Below are positions 54,595 through 64,000 of a stretch of DNA of 64,000 nucleotides, piece after piece. The notes beneath the pieces are model-generated. The model was not told where the DNA came from, searched no databases, and saw only the letters and a program-made list of their open reading frames with translations. The stretch is taken from the NCBI GenBank assembly GCA_964017045.1, contig OZ024807.1:12409241-12473240 (forward strand). The letters are read 5' to 3'. Origin of the DNA: Omphiscola glabra (Eukaryota > Mollusca > Gastropoda > Lymnaeidae). Both the position numbers and the translations under genes were made by a program. The first letter of the stretch is position 1; every line of letters begins with the position of its first letter.

Positions 54595-55767
54595 TACAAA
54601 CCATTTTTTTTTTATAGAAATGACAATCGAAATGCTTGTTCACAAAAAAAAGCTTCTTTTTTTGTTTTAGCTTTCTGGTAGATCCTATCTTGAAAAGAAA
54701 ATAATTTTAAACAAAATTCGTGCAAATACGTTGGGCGTAATAAATATAATATCTGTGCCATGTATTTTTTAACCTCTGTTATGCAGGAAACATTGTTACG
54801 AAAGTAGCACATTAAAAGAAAACACAAACTCTTTCGATATAATAATTGATGAAATCTGCAATTTTTTTTTGCGCCCGTTAAATTCTTAATGTTTTTTTTT
54901 TTAATCTTATTTTTTTTAAATTTCTATTTTCTATAACTCAACACACATGAAATCGATTAAATTGTATTTATTTTTTAAAGACTAAGACTTATGCCATCAT
55001 TATCATACAATTTATAATTATCACCTACTTTAAGAGTGATGCCTTTATGATGAAATATAATTTGAAATCAGATTGCGCATGATTGAGACTTGGCAAGAAC
55101 CATTACTATTGTATACCTTTTTATGATGTAAAGATAATTAAATATAGTGTTATTAAAATCGTTAAAAATACCGATATATTATGCGAACTACAGGAAGTAA
55201 GACTCGGCTTAAATTCTGGAATTACCAGTACGATATTATTAACTGTAACTGTAAGCCTTTAACAAGCTTTGCATTTTATACGGGTCAAGAAATCAACACA
55301 TACATCTTAATTAGCGATATTTCATACATTTACATTCAATTAATTGTAATCGGTTAAAAGCACCAGATACTCTTCTTTTAAAACTTAAAAAAAAAGATAA
55401 TGTTGTTTTTTAATTTTAAAAAATATATAATTGTTATATTTTTGTCCCCATTTTGATCCCGGAGAAATGGCTGAAAGAAACCCTGATTCTGGTCACTTTG
55501 TTTTGCATACGTGCATTTGCTATTGATATTAATTTATGTTGAGTGGGCGTACAGATCACATTATCAGTCTATCACTGATAAAAATAAAGTTACTGGTGAA
55601 ATTCAACGTGGCTCAAACTCGAACTCAGATCAGCATAAAACAAGATGTATTTTAATTTTAATAAGAATAATTATAATTATAAATGATGACATCATTTTAA
55701 AAAAAAACCTACCCAGTAACTTTAGGTTGTTTTTAGGACAAGATGTTTTAAGTGGGCACATTAAAAA

Positions 55768-56232
55768 ATGGTTGTCGTCGCGGTCGAAACTAACAACCCT
55801 TCGGCTATTTCATTTGTGCGGAAAACAGAAGAACTTGGAGAGAACACAGTGCCACAGATACGTGAGAAAGCTAGGAACTTGATGTGGTATTCTCTGGCGC
55901 TGGATGAGTCTACTCATCTCTCACAAACTCCCGTGTTTATTTGTGGTGTCAATTTGGACTTTCAGATAACGGAAGAGTTGGCATCCGTTTGCAGCATGCA
56001 TGGAACAACTTAAGTCTGTGAGCAAACATTTTCAAAACTAAAGTATGTGAAGTCAACACGCCGAACGAGAGAGATTGGTGAACATTTGGAAACAATTCTT
56101 TGGACTGGATGCAGCAATTCGAAACCAAACATTAATGATATCTTGAACTTGAAAGCCAAACGTCAGTTTCACAAATCTCACCTACCTTTTTTGCTACTTT
56201 GTGAGATTCGAATATGTGCGCACCAGGTCTGA
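55768..56232 (+). pseudogene. hAT transposase, internally deleted (GTF2IRD2/ZBED-like lineage)
   Basis: One frame gives REKARNLMWYSLALDESTHL and FICGVNLDFQITEEL, the start of the hAT catalytic core. After TAA at 56011-56013 the same frame gives CEQTFSKLKYVKSTRRT, EHLETILWTG and KAKRQFHKSH, the C-terminal dimerisation end. The several hundred residues normally between them are deleted. Non-functional. Confidence 0.85.
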
Positions 56233-56739
56233 TGTAACTATCTATTTGCTAACGTCGCCTTCTTTGCTAGCTTTTTTTAGTAAATAATTATGTTGGTTGT
56301 CTTTGCTTTTTTTGCATTTCACGCCACTCACCCATGATTAACATGGAATACTAAACTTAGTTTTTCGTCTATTTTCCCTGAGCTTTCGATCTGGCTTGCA
56401 AGTAGGCCTATTGTACAGAATGATTATCCGGCCGGCGCTCATCATTTTTTTTTCGTTATCCGGCCCACCGTGATAAAAGTTTGGTGACCCCTGAACTATT
56501 ACCTAGACTGTCCTAGACTCTATATCTCTTTGAACGTCAACCAATACACATAAACATAATTTGATTTTTTTTTTTTTTGAAGTACATTCTGGTACTAGTA
56601 CTTAGTACTAGCTTTTTTTTTTTGAAAATAGTTTCAGCTGTAGGCTAACTATAAAGATAATGTTCTTTACTCTTTTCTTTCTTTCATTACAGCTACAAAA
56701 GTTCATTACAGTTACAGGCCTATACTATAACTATAATAT

Positions 56740-57036
56740 TTGAAACAAGAAGTTCATTACAATTAAAGACTAGGCCTATACTATTTTAAACAAGAAGTTC
56801 ATTACAATTAAAGACTAGGCCTATACTATTTTAAACAAGAAGTTCATTACAATTAAAGACTAGGCCTATACTATTTTAAACAAGAAGTTCATTACAATTA
56901 ATAAAGACTAGGCCTATACTATTTTTAAACAAGAAGTTCATTACAATTAATAAAGACTAGGACTATACTATTTTTAAACAAGAAGTTCATTACAATTAAT
57001 AAAGACTAGGCCTATACTATTTTTAAACAAGAAGAA
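56740..57036. repeat. Tandem array of 45-50 bp units
   Basis: Six copies of a unit containing aagaagttcattacaatta and actaggcctatactatttt; the first three are about 45 bp, the last three about 50 bp. Copy 1 of the duplication has a single equivalent near 13775-13806, so the expansion came after duplication. Confidence 0.92.
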
Positions 57037-57579
57037 TCAGACACAACAAACCAGCACAAGAGACAGTCAAGATTATGTTAAATACTTAGAGATGACACAA
57101 GTACTAAACAAAATTACGTGAATTACAACATTTAACCAACTTTTCTTTTATTTCGTCATAAATTTACAACAAAAAAAAAAACTCTACTGCTGCTGGAGTT
57201 CTGTTAATCTCCTAATGAATCTCAAAATCTGAGAGCTGTTCAATATGACATAATAAAAACTTTTACACACATTTAAAAAAAAAATAGTTATTTGACTGAA
57301 GTTTTCATTGCATTAATTGTAATAAAAGAATAAAGGATATCATTGTTCTCAAATGCTAAAAGCAAACAAATACATGTCATATTAATCTAAAAATGAAATC
57401 AAATTACATGTAAAGAGATACAAAAGCAAATATGTAGGCTACGTGAAATAAAAAGTTGGCCAACTTATGTCCCTTTTTACTTTTCTGAATACAAAAGTTT
57501 TAAATGATGTTCCAGGTCAAATGATAACAAATTCACACAAATAAATTTCTTTAAATAACATGCTGTATTTCTTTATATA

Positions 57580-58380
57580 AATACTAGCCAGAACCCGGCA
57601 TGCGTTGCAATGCCACTCAATGAAAAAAGTGTTTGTGTTTAAATTAAGTTTTAAAATATTTTAAAAATATAACAGATTTATTGTTTTTTCCGTCTAGTGC
57701 GTACACAAATAAATTAGACGTTTTTTCGACGTGTGAGCAGGCAAGATACAGCTGTCCACGTGAGAAGCATGGATTTTCAAAATTTAGTCCACATACTTGT
57801 AGCGATTGATCCGCCCAAGCAGTAGCTCTGTTTTAAATTATATTTAGATAGCTCAAATTATTGTTATTTTAAAATAAGGCCCCCGGCCCCAAACGCAAAA
57901 TTTTAAAATGGTTGTACTTATGTCACACACAAACTGAAATGTCGTTTGTATTTCATTGATTTCTAGCCACCCATGCAATAGCACTGATTGAAATTATAGT
58001 TGTATAGCTCATATAAGCAAAACATTATTTAGGGCCCCCGGTCCCAAAAAGAATATTTCAAAATGGATAAGCTAATTCAGAAACCTTTGGTGCGCACAAT
58101 AACTTACCAAAGTTTTATCGCAATCGGATGAATGGTACAGTAACGCATACGGAATTTATACTTAGCTCATAAAAGGGGGGAAAAAGGAATTTAGGTCCCA
58201 GATCCAAAAACGGAATATTGTAAAATGTGTAATAATTCAGAAACATTTGCATTTTTTTAAAAACAATACACAGAATGTTCATCTATTTTGGATTAATGGT
58301 ATAGAAGCACATACGGGATATACTTATATACATTAATTTGTATATATGTTTACCAAATAAAGATAACTTGTTTGCAATTA
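57580..58380. repeat. Dispersed repeat beginning actagccagaacccggcatg
   Basis: The opening resembles a widespread invertebrate interspersed repeat (tactagc...acccggc type). Blocks such as agttttatcgcaatcggatg follow. It has no counterpart in duplication copy 1. No coding sequence. Confidence 0.45.
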
Positions 58381-58389
58381 TTCAAGGAT

Positions 58390-58680
58390 GATCTGTCTGA
58401 CTGTCTGTCAGTCTGTCTCTCTATAATTATGTCTGTCTCGCTATCTGTCTGTCTCTCTCACTGTCTCTATTCTCCCTGCCTGTCTCTCTGTCTCCATTTC
58501 TCTCTGTTTGTCTCTCTGTCTCCATTTCTCTCTGTCTGTCTTTATGTCTCTCTGCCGGTCTATCTGTCTGTCTGTTGTCTCTCTGTCTGTCTGACTGCCT
58601 GTTATCTATCTACCTATCTACCTACCTACCTACCTATCTACTTACCTAACTATCTACCTATACATCTACTATCACAGACT
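58390..58680. repeat. Microsatellite tract, (CTGT)n to (CTAC)n
   Basis: An imperfect CTGT/CTCT run passes into a CTAC/CTAT run. The 109-codon frame over it is a repeat translation. Confidence 0.95.
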
Positions 58681-58749
58681 TGTTTACCCTCAAACTCTTA
58701 AAATCGTACAATATCATCACAAAATCGTTCAATACATTATCTTAATAGT

Positions 58750-59345
58750 AAAAAAACACATACATTCCGCCCCTGAGACAGCCTCACCCACCCTTCCAAT
58801 CGATTAATTATGTGAGTGAGACAGCACCAGAGAAGGAACACCTGGCCGGCCAGGGTGCTGCTTTCACACAGCAACCGGGCCAGACTTTCTTGGGCAGAGT
58901 GGATATATTTTACGTCCCTGATCCCCCTATCACTCCGGGGGAGGGGGGGGGCGTAGGGGTTTCACAGACGCCCTTTAATAGGGTTTACATGGTTTTCTGC
59001 AATATGACTAATAAGACAGCAGCTGGGAAAGAAAAGAGGTTGCCTAGGAGCAGTACCCTCAAAGACTGCATACTTAGGATCATCGGAGAGGATTGCCAAG
59101 TTCCCTCTCATCTCCATACAGCAACTGTAAATGTAATCATGTTTCTGTGTTATTTTCAACTGCACTTGGTAGGAAACCATGTAGCCGTGCTCTTTCTAAT
59201 GCAGTTTCCGTGTGTTACCTTTGCCATTCAGTGCAGGTCCCCTACTCCATGGTCCTTGTGCCCCGGGTAACTTTTCAGGGGGTTTGTGGCAAAGGCTTCT
59301 CTATCGACATGCCTTTTTTCAGATGGACAAGCTGACTATAAGCCC
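58750..59345. other. Insertion of unknown origin, GC-richer
   Basis: This block is absent from copy 1 (junction near 15005). It has open frames of 152 (58812-59270) and 80 codons on plus with no motif I recognise, and a G-rich interruption at 58937. Its composition suggests a transposon or retroelement fragment. Confidence 0.35.
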
Positions 59346-59821
59346 GGGAGGATTTTATGTCATTATATTGATCTAATGTGTGTGCGTTAATATTGTATTA
59401 GTCTGACTATTCTAAGGAGAATTTCTTGTCTTTCTTTTAATATAGTTATTTCCAATAACTATTTTGTTTCAATACTTTTAGCTCTAATTTGTATTTTATA
59501 CCAGGTACCTCAGACATCTTTCTCAGTGAAACTTTATATTGGGTACTGTTTATGCATACCTTAATCTACCTCCAAAAGAATTCTTACTGAAATTTACACT
59601 TTTCTAAACACTGAGCTACATTCAATTGGCCAGGGTTCCCTGGACTTGTTTACCATTTATGAAGAATGTTTCAACAGGCCTGGGTTAAAAAAAAGGCTTT
59701 TTTAAAAAAATGAGAAAACTATAAAGTAATTTGTTTTGTGACCACCGTTTGCTAAAAAGAAAAACAGAAATATTTTCTTATCATAGACAAGAGTCACATT
59801 TGTAAAGTTTCTCTCCTGTGT

Positions 59822-59995
59822 GAACAGGTAAAGTTGATCTTTTGCGAACAGGTAAAGTTGATCTTTTGCGAACAGGTAAAGTTGATCTTTTGCGAACAGG
59901 TAAAGTTGATCTTTTGCGAACAGGTAAAGTTGATCTTTTGCGAACAGGTAAAGTTGATCTTTTGCGAACAGGTAAAGTTGATCTTTTGCGAACAG
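59822..59995. repeat. 24-bp tandem repeat, seven copies
   Basis: The unit starts gaacaggtaaagttgatctt. A single version lies at about 16033-16050 in copy 1, inside degenerate finger sequence. Being a multiple of three, it keeps open frames on both strands, which are not genes. Confidence 0.95.
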
Positions 59996-60049
59996 TTAAA
60001 CTTGAAGAGTGCACAAACGTTACATTTGTAGGATTTCTCTCCTTTGTGC

Positions 60050-60343
60050 CGCCTTTAGTGATCATTTAAATGTGCTTTTTTAAATAAAAGGTTTCTCTCC
60101 TGTGTGCTTACTTTTGTGAATAGTTAAACTTGCAGAGGAAGCAAATGCAGATGGACAAATGTCACATTTGTAAGGTTTCTCTCCTGTATGCTGTCCTTTG
60201 TGAACAGTAAAAGGTGACTTTTGGGCAAGTGAAGATGGACAAAAGTCATATTTGCACAGTTTCTCACTACTGTGCTATCTTTTGTGATAAGTAAGACCTG
60301 TAGAGTTAGTATATGCCGACGGACAAATGTCACATTTGTAAAG
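60050..60343 (-). pseudogene. C2H2 fingers beyond the stop of zinc-finger gene 2
   Basis: After TAA in a linker (reads HTLE-stop-LYKC), the same frame continues. It gives LYKCDICPSAYTNSTGLTYH, a damaged finger, and a complete one, PYKCDICPSAFASSASLTIH. A further TAA is at about 60082. Three fingers are lost from the product. Confidence 0.82.
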
Positions 60344-61578
60344 TTACTCTAATGTGTGCTGTCTTTTGTGCCTAGTTAATTTTGAAGAGGAGACAAATGC
60401 ACAAAGACAAATGTGACATTTGTAAGGTCTCTCTCCAGTGTGTATTCTTGTGTGAACAGTTAAACTTGAAGGCAAGGTACATGCATAAGGACAAATGTCA
60501 CATTTGTAAGGTTTCTCTCCAGTGTGCTGTCTTTTGTGAAAAATTAAAGGTGTCTTTTGGGCAAATGCAGATGGACAAATGTCACATTTGTACGGTTTCT
60601 CTCCTGTGTGCTGTACTTTGTGAACAGTTAAAGATGACTTTGAGGCAAATGCAGATGGACAAATGTCACATTTGTATGGTTTTTCTCCAGTGTGCTGTCT
60701 TTTGTGAACAACTATAGAGGACTTATTGGCAAATGAAGATGGACAAATGTCACATTTATAAGGTTTCTCTCCAGTGTGCTGTCTTTTGTGAGCAATTAAA
60801 TATGGCTTTTGGGCAAATGCAGATGGACAAATGTCACATTTGTAAGGTCTCTCTCCAGTGTGTTTTCTTGTGTGAACAATTAAATATGTTTTTTTGGCAA
60901 ATGCAGATGGACAAATGTCACATTTGTAAGGTCTCTCTCCAGTGTGTTTTCTTGTGTGAACAATTAAATATGTTTTTTTGGCAAATGCAGATGGACAAAT
61001 GTCACATTTATAAGGTTTTTCTCCTGTGTGCTGTCTTTTATGAACAGTTAAAGACAACTTTTCGGCAAATGCAGAAGAACAAATATCACATTTGTATGGT
61101 TTTTCTCCATTGTGCTGTCTTTTGTGAACAACTATAGATGTCTTATTGGCAAATGCAGATGGACAAATGTCACATTTATAAGGTTTTTCTCCTGTGTGCT
61201 GTCTTTTGTGAACAATTAAAGACGACTTTTCGGCAAATGCAGAGGGACAAATGTCACATTTGTAAGGTCTCTCTCCAGTGTGCATTCTTTTGTGCTTAGT
61301 TAAATTTGTGAGGCAAATGCAGATGAACAAATGTCACATTTATAAGGTTTTTCTCCAGTGTGCTGATTTTTGGGAACAATTATAGATGTCGTTGTGGGAC
61401 CATTGTCAAAACATTCACCATATGTTACTTGTGAAGCGTTGACCATATTTTCCATCTCTTTCTTAAGTACTTGTTGAATGTTAATAACAACTGCTCCCTT
61501 TATGACAATATCTGGATTATATATATAAAGGCTTGCTTTATTTTGAAAATCATCAAGTTTTTCCATAATTTGGACCAT
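60344..61578 (-). pseudogene. C2H2 zinc-finger gene 2, paralogue of the 16.4-18.0 kb gene, frameshifted
   Basis: The start (MVQIMEKLDDFQNKASLY) and leader match gene 1, then the leader is shortened. After ECFDNG it jumps to a finger-like TTTSIIVPKNQHTGEKPYKC, losing some 60 residues present in gene 1. A one-base deletion near 61310 inside the first finger shifts frame (AFASQI-stop). The shifted frame then runs through eleven good fingers to 60344. Two adjacent fingers (AKKTYLIVHTRKH twice) are identical in protein and nearly so in DNA. If an internal start were used, a finger-only protein could still be made. The minus-strand exon edge is at about 61671. Confidence 0.85.
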
Positions 61579-61942
61579 ATACTTGACAAACCAGAGAAAT
61601 CTGTGACACTATATATATGTCTGTCAGAAGTGCTGTTAACTTTATGATGTCTTCATATCCATCAAAAGTAACTGAAACGCACAATAAAATAAATTGCAAT
61701 AGAGGAAATACTGATGAACAGGTAAAATAAAATTCAACTGCATGAATTTTTCTATTCTTAAAGATTAAATAAATACATTAAGTATTAAGTAATGAGATGA
61801 AAGTGTTTATTACAGGCTGAAAACCATTAAAAGATATCTACATCCCCTGAAAAAAACTGAACCAATTATTCATAGTTTTAACTATATCATTGGTAAATTT
61901 ATGCTAATTTGCACCATGAAGTTTCCCATGGCCGCCACATTG

Positions 61943-61973
61943 GTTGCCATGACACGTCACAAGTCATGGCAAC
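61943..61973. promoter_or_regulatory. Inverted repeat resembling RFX X-box halves, upstream of zinc-finger gene 2
   Basis: GTTGCCATGAC and GTCATGGCAAC are perfect inverted arms of 11 bp around ACGTCACAA, which contains a CRE-like ACGTCA. The site lies where the promoter or 5' exon of gene 2 should be. Gene 1 lacks it and has a YY1-like motif instead. Confidence 0.4.
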
Positions 61974-61989
61974 AAAGGTTGCGGCCATG

Positions 61990-62893
61990 TAAAAAAACAC
62001 ATGTCTGCTAAAAATGGGGAGGGGAAAGGAAGAGAATGCGCCGATTTAGCTATTTCCCAAGAAAAACGAAAATATGACAATAATGTTAAAATTTAATGAA
62101 CAAATTTCAGCCAGCACATAAATTTCGTGGTGAAAAAAGCTACTTTATTGTATCCATCTAGATATTCGGCAAGAAGTCACAATGGAGGTCAACCCTTTCC
62201 TCACGTAATTTCAGCCGATACATGCTCTTTTCACTTAAACTAAAACACACGTGCCACTACAGTAACACAATCTAAGAAAATTATAAAATGAAGAATTTTT
62301 TTTTCAAATAATTAAAACACAACTTACAGTTTTATAAAATTATAATACACTTTTAATCACTTTATTTCATGTTCCTACAAAAAGTAAATCCAAAAGTTGT
62401 CAGAAATCAATACCTTGTAAAATACAATAATTTAACCAATGTTCAAAAACACCGGAAAATTCAATTTTATAAGTAACCAACCAATGAAATTATAATTTAA
62501 AAATCCCATTGTGTTATTTAGGAAAAGCTAATTCTAGTAAAAACACAAGAATAAACAAAAGGTGCGGACTTTGGAAATTGACCATATTATTATATCAGTT
62601 TTGCTCTTGAACTTAATAATAATATAACTTAACTATTAACACAAGTTTTAGTACAGGGTGTCCCTAAAGTATGTGTGAAATTTAAAGACATAGGATTTCA
62701 AGCAAGATTTTTTGGTTACGCTCCATATAAAAATAAAATTGTGATCAGCTCCATATCTGCAGTGAGCCCCAGCCAAATTAAAAAGGGGGAAAGCGTATTT
62801 AGGGGGTGCTAAGCATTTAAAGTAAAAAGAAATGTTATTATTGTCACTAACACTTCCTTTTAACTAGAAATATAAGTAGCAGCAACATGAGGG
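61990..62893. other. Upstream flank of zinc-finger gene 2
   Basis: Matches 18431-19283. No coding sequence. Confidence 0.5.
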
Positions 62894-63380
62894 CAGTGTT
62901 TCTTTCAGTCATCTCTCCAGACCCCTCTACCACTTAAGATTCATCGCCGCCCTTGATATCCACCCTAATTCCCTATAACAATAATTCTCTGATTTTGGTA
63001 TTGATAGATACACTGCCTAGTGGTGTAGCTACTATTAGTGCCAAATGTTTTTGCTGCCCTCCCTTTCACTATACAACCTATAACTTTGCAGTTGTCCGAA
63101 AATGTCACACCTGCTATAAAGAAAAAGTGACATTTGGGTGGATCAACCCATCTGCCCTATTTCAAGGCCACTTGCAGGGTGGTACCCAAGAGTGTTTGGT
63201 GTCAGGGGACAAGATTCAATTTTATGCCTCTTTCAACTCTGAAAACAATTATATTCAACCATCAAAGCCCATTTCCCTCCCCCCCCCCCCCCCCCCCGCC
63301 AGTCAGGTGCTCCGTGACATATGTCCCATCTGACACTCCTTAGGTAAGCCTCTTAGGTAAAATCTCTTAAAGAAACACTG
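62894..63380 (+). mobile_element. Short element B derivative with 8-bp target duplication
   Basis: 487 bp, start CAGTGTTTCTTTCAGTC, end TTAAAGAAACACTG; flanks catgaggg (62886-62893) and catgagga (63381-63388). It is orthologous to 19284-19781. Frames across it (62953-63343) are shadows with poly-C-derived proline runs. Confidence 0.88.
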
Positions 63381-63819
63381 CATGAGGATGGAGGCAACTA
63401 GAAGAGTGGGGCGACACAGCTGAGCTGAGTAAGGCAGCAATTTTGACAAATTAATTAAAAATGAATAGATTTAAAATTTTGGAGCTAGGAGCATTAAGTA
63501 GCCTAATAACTTTTACCAGCCCCACTTTCATAACCAGCTCTGGGCAAAAATAACCAACTCCAGAGCTCAGCTCCAAATCCCTTGTTACAGTAAGACAGTT
63601 ATTTTAAAATGAACACATTCTTTATAATTTTTTAGACACAGTAATTTCATATCAGTGGGAGGTGAATTTCTTAAGTCTTAAGTGTTTGTAAAGGGTAAAA
63701 GTTCACTTTTTCATAGGGGGAAAAAAAAAAGGGGGGGGGGGTGCAGAGACTTGTGACATTATAATATATAATGTCTCAAAGTGAATCGGCTATTTCACAC
63801 TATTAGTGCCCAGCGTGAT

Positions 63820-63950
63820 TGTTAAGGCGTTCAGGTTAGGTTTAGGGATATATTTTTTTAGAGAGTTTAGGGATAGATATAGGGTTCAGGTTAGGTCTAA
63901 GTCTAAGTTAGGTTTAAGTTTAGGGATACATTTTCATTTAGGAAATCTTT
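63820..63950 (+). repeat. Degenerate TTAGGG-like tract
   Basis: Repeated ggttaggtttaggga, tttagggatagata, ggttcaggttaggt and aagtttagggat. These look like variants of the animal telomere unit, internal in the chromosome. A shorter tract is near 25380. Confidence 0.6.
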
Positions 63951-64000
63951 TCATTAACTATTTGTTTTATTCTTATCGGGGAAATTACCAGTGAATCAAA

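Larger units (their letters stand above)
51457..55485 (-). mobile_element. Element B inserted in hAT-A
   Basis: The ends CAGTGTTTCTTTCAG (51457) and CTGAAAGAAACCCTG (55485) are inverted repeats. The hAT-A copy at 3380-4461 shows the uninterrupted site, and the bases next to the insertion (atctgcgg / attctggt) look like a diverged 8-bp duplication of that site. The body matches 1-3379 and 21780-24090 in reverse. It contains C and G runs and no intact coding sequence. Confidence 0.78.
51036..56493 (+). mobile_element. hAT-A transposon, nested host of two further elements
   Basis: The left end CAGGGGTCACCAAACT and right end AGTTTGGTGACCCCTG are perfect inverted repeats. Flanks gtctatta (51028-51035) and aactatta (56494-56501) share six of eight bases, consistent with an aged 8-bp target duplication. 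Removing the insertion at 51457-55485 leaves about 1.4 kb. It carries the transposase remnant at 55768-56232. Fragments of the same family occur antisense at 3380-4461 and 4540-4708, and a piece is at 58680-58745. Confidence 0.85.
47340..63390. repeat. Segmental duplication, copy 2
   Basis: This is the direct partner of 6690-19790, with landmarks listed there. It is longer because of the transposon nest (51036-56493), a 45-50-bp array (56740-57036), dispersed repeats (57580-59345) and a 24-bp array (59822-59995). Divergence by eye is substantial (many substitutions and indels), so the duplication is not recent. Confidence 0.85.

Noticed and set aside
55511..55882. 123-codon ORF preceding the hAT transposase remnant
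   Set aside because: It overlaps the recognised transposase frame (55768 onward) in another frame and has no motif.
58372..58701. 109-codon Ser/Leu/Cys-rich ORF
   Set aside because: Translation of a CTGT/CTAC microsatellite.
59781..60069. ORFs on both strands with seven repeats of an 8-residue unit
   Set aside because: Caused by a 24-bp tandem repeat whose length is a multiple of three. No start context or related protein is visible.
48082..64000. Search for a fibrinogen or C-type lectin exon ending the Ig gene
   Set aside because: No fibrinogen-domain motif, lectin WxC pattern or transmembrane exon was found on the plus strand downstream of exon C3.

Overview
The window is eukaryotic, AT-rich, intron-containing and dominated by transposable elements. 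A pulmonate or other heterobranch gastropod is the best guess. Three things point there: a split-exon immunoglobulin-domain gene resembling the snail FREP/VIgL immune-lectin families; a SPIN-like non-autonomous hAT element (SPIN is reported from the pond snail Lymnaea); and arrays of C2H2 fingers with PYKCDICPSAF-type repeats. No species can be named from sequence alone.

Layout. 1-6.7 kb is repeat debris: an AT-rich element, an antisense LINE and antisense hAT pieces. 6.7-19.8 kb is the first copy of a large direct segmental duplication; it holds one orphan Ig exon (7202-7308) and a C2H2 zinc-finger gene on the minus strand (16433-18007). 19.8-33.4 kb holds repeats, including a decayed Merlin transposon (25812-27485). 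33.5-48.1 kb is a plus-strand multi-Ig gene with a signal-peptide exon and three two-domain units, each built from exons A-B-C-D with strict phases. Its first long intron carries a SPIN-like element and an antisense LINE. That LINE is split by a 2.1-kb LTR element, which holds fragments of two host genes instead of gag-pol. 47.3-63.4 kb is the second copy of the duplication: the last recognisable Ig exon (47975-48081), a nest of three transposons (51036-56493), and a second, damaged zinc-finger gene (60344-61578).

How the parts relate. An Ig-gene tail and a zinc-finger gene have been duplicated together about 41-43 kb apart, as expected where such genes grow by tandem duplication. The Ig gene looks damaged: unit 1 has no recognisable exon B, unit 3 has lost two conserved cysteines (one to Phe, one to a UGA stop), and no exon D or terminal domain follows unit 3. 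Both zinc-finger arrays are cut short by stop codons in a linker, with readable fingers continuing beyond.

The most novel object is the LTR element at 37197-39320. It has two near-identical LTRs (TG...CA), a primer-binding site, a G-rich tract before the 3' LTR and a 4-bp target duplication that restores the interrupted LINE reading frame. Its cargo is an intronless fragment of cytosolic aconitase/IRP1 followed by an intronless C-type-lectin/EGF-like extracellular protein.

All calls come from reading by eye. Exon borders follow GT/AG and phase logic, and family names rest on remembered motifs. No alignments or database searches were run.
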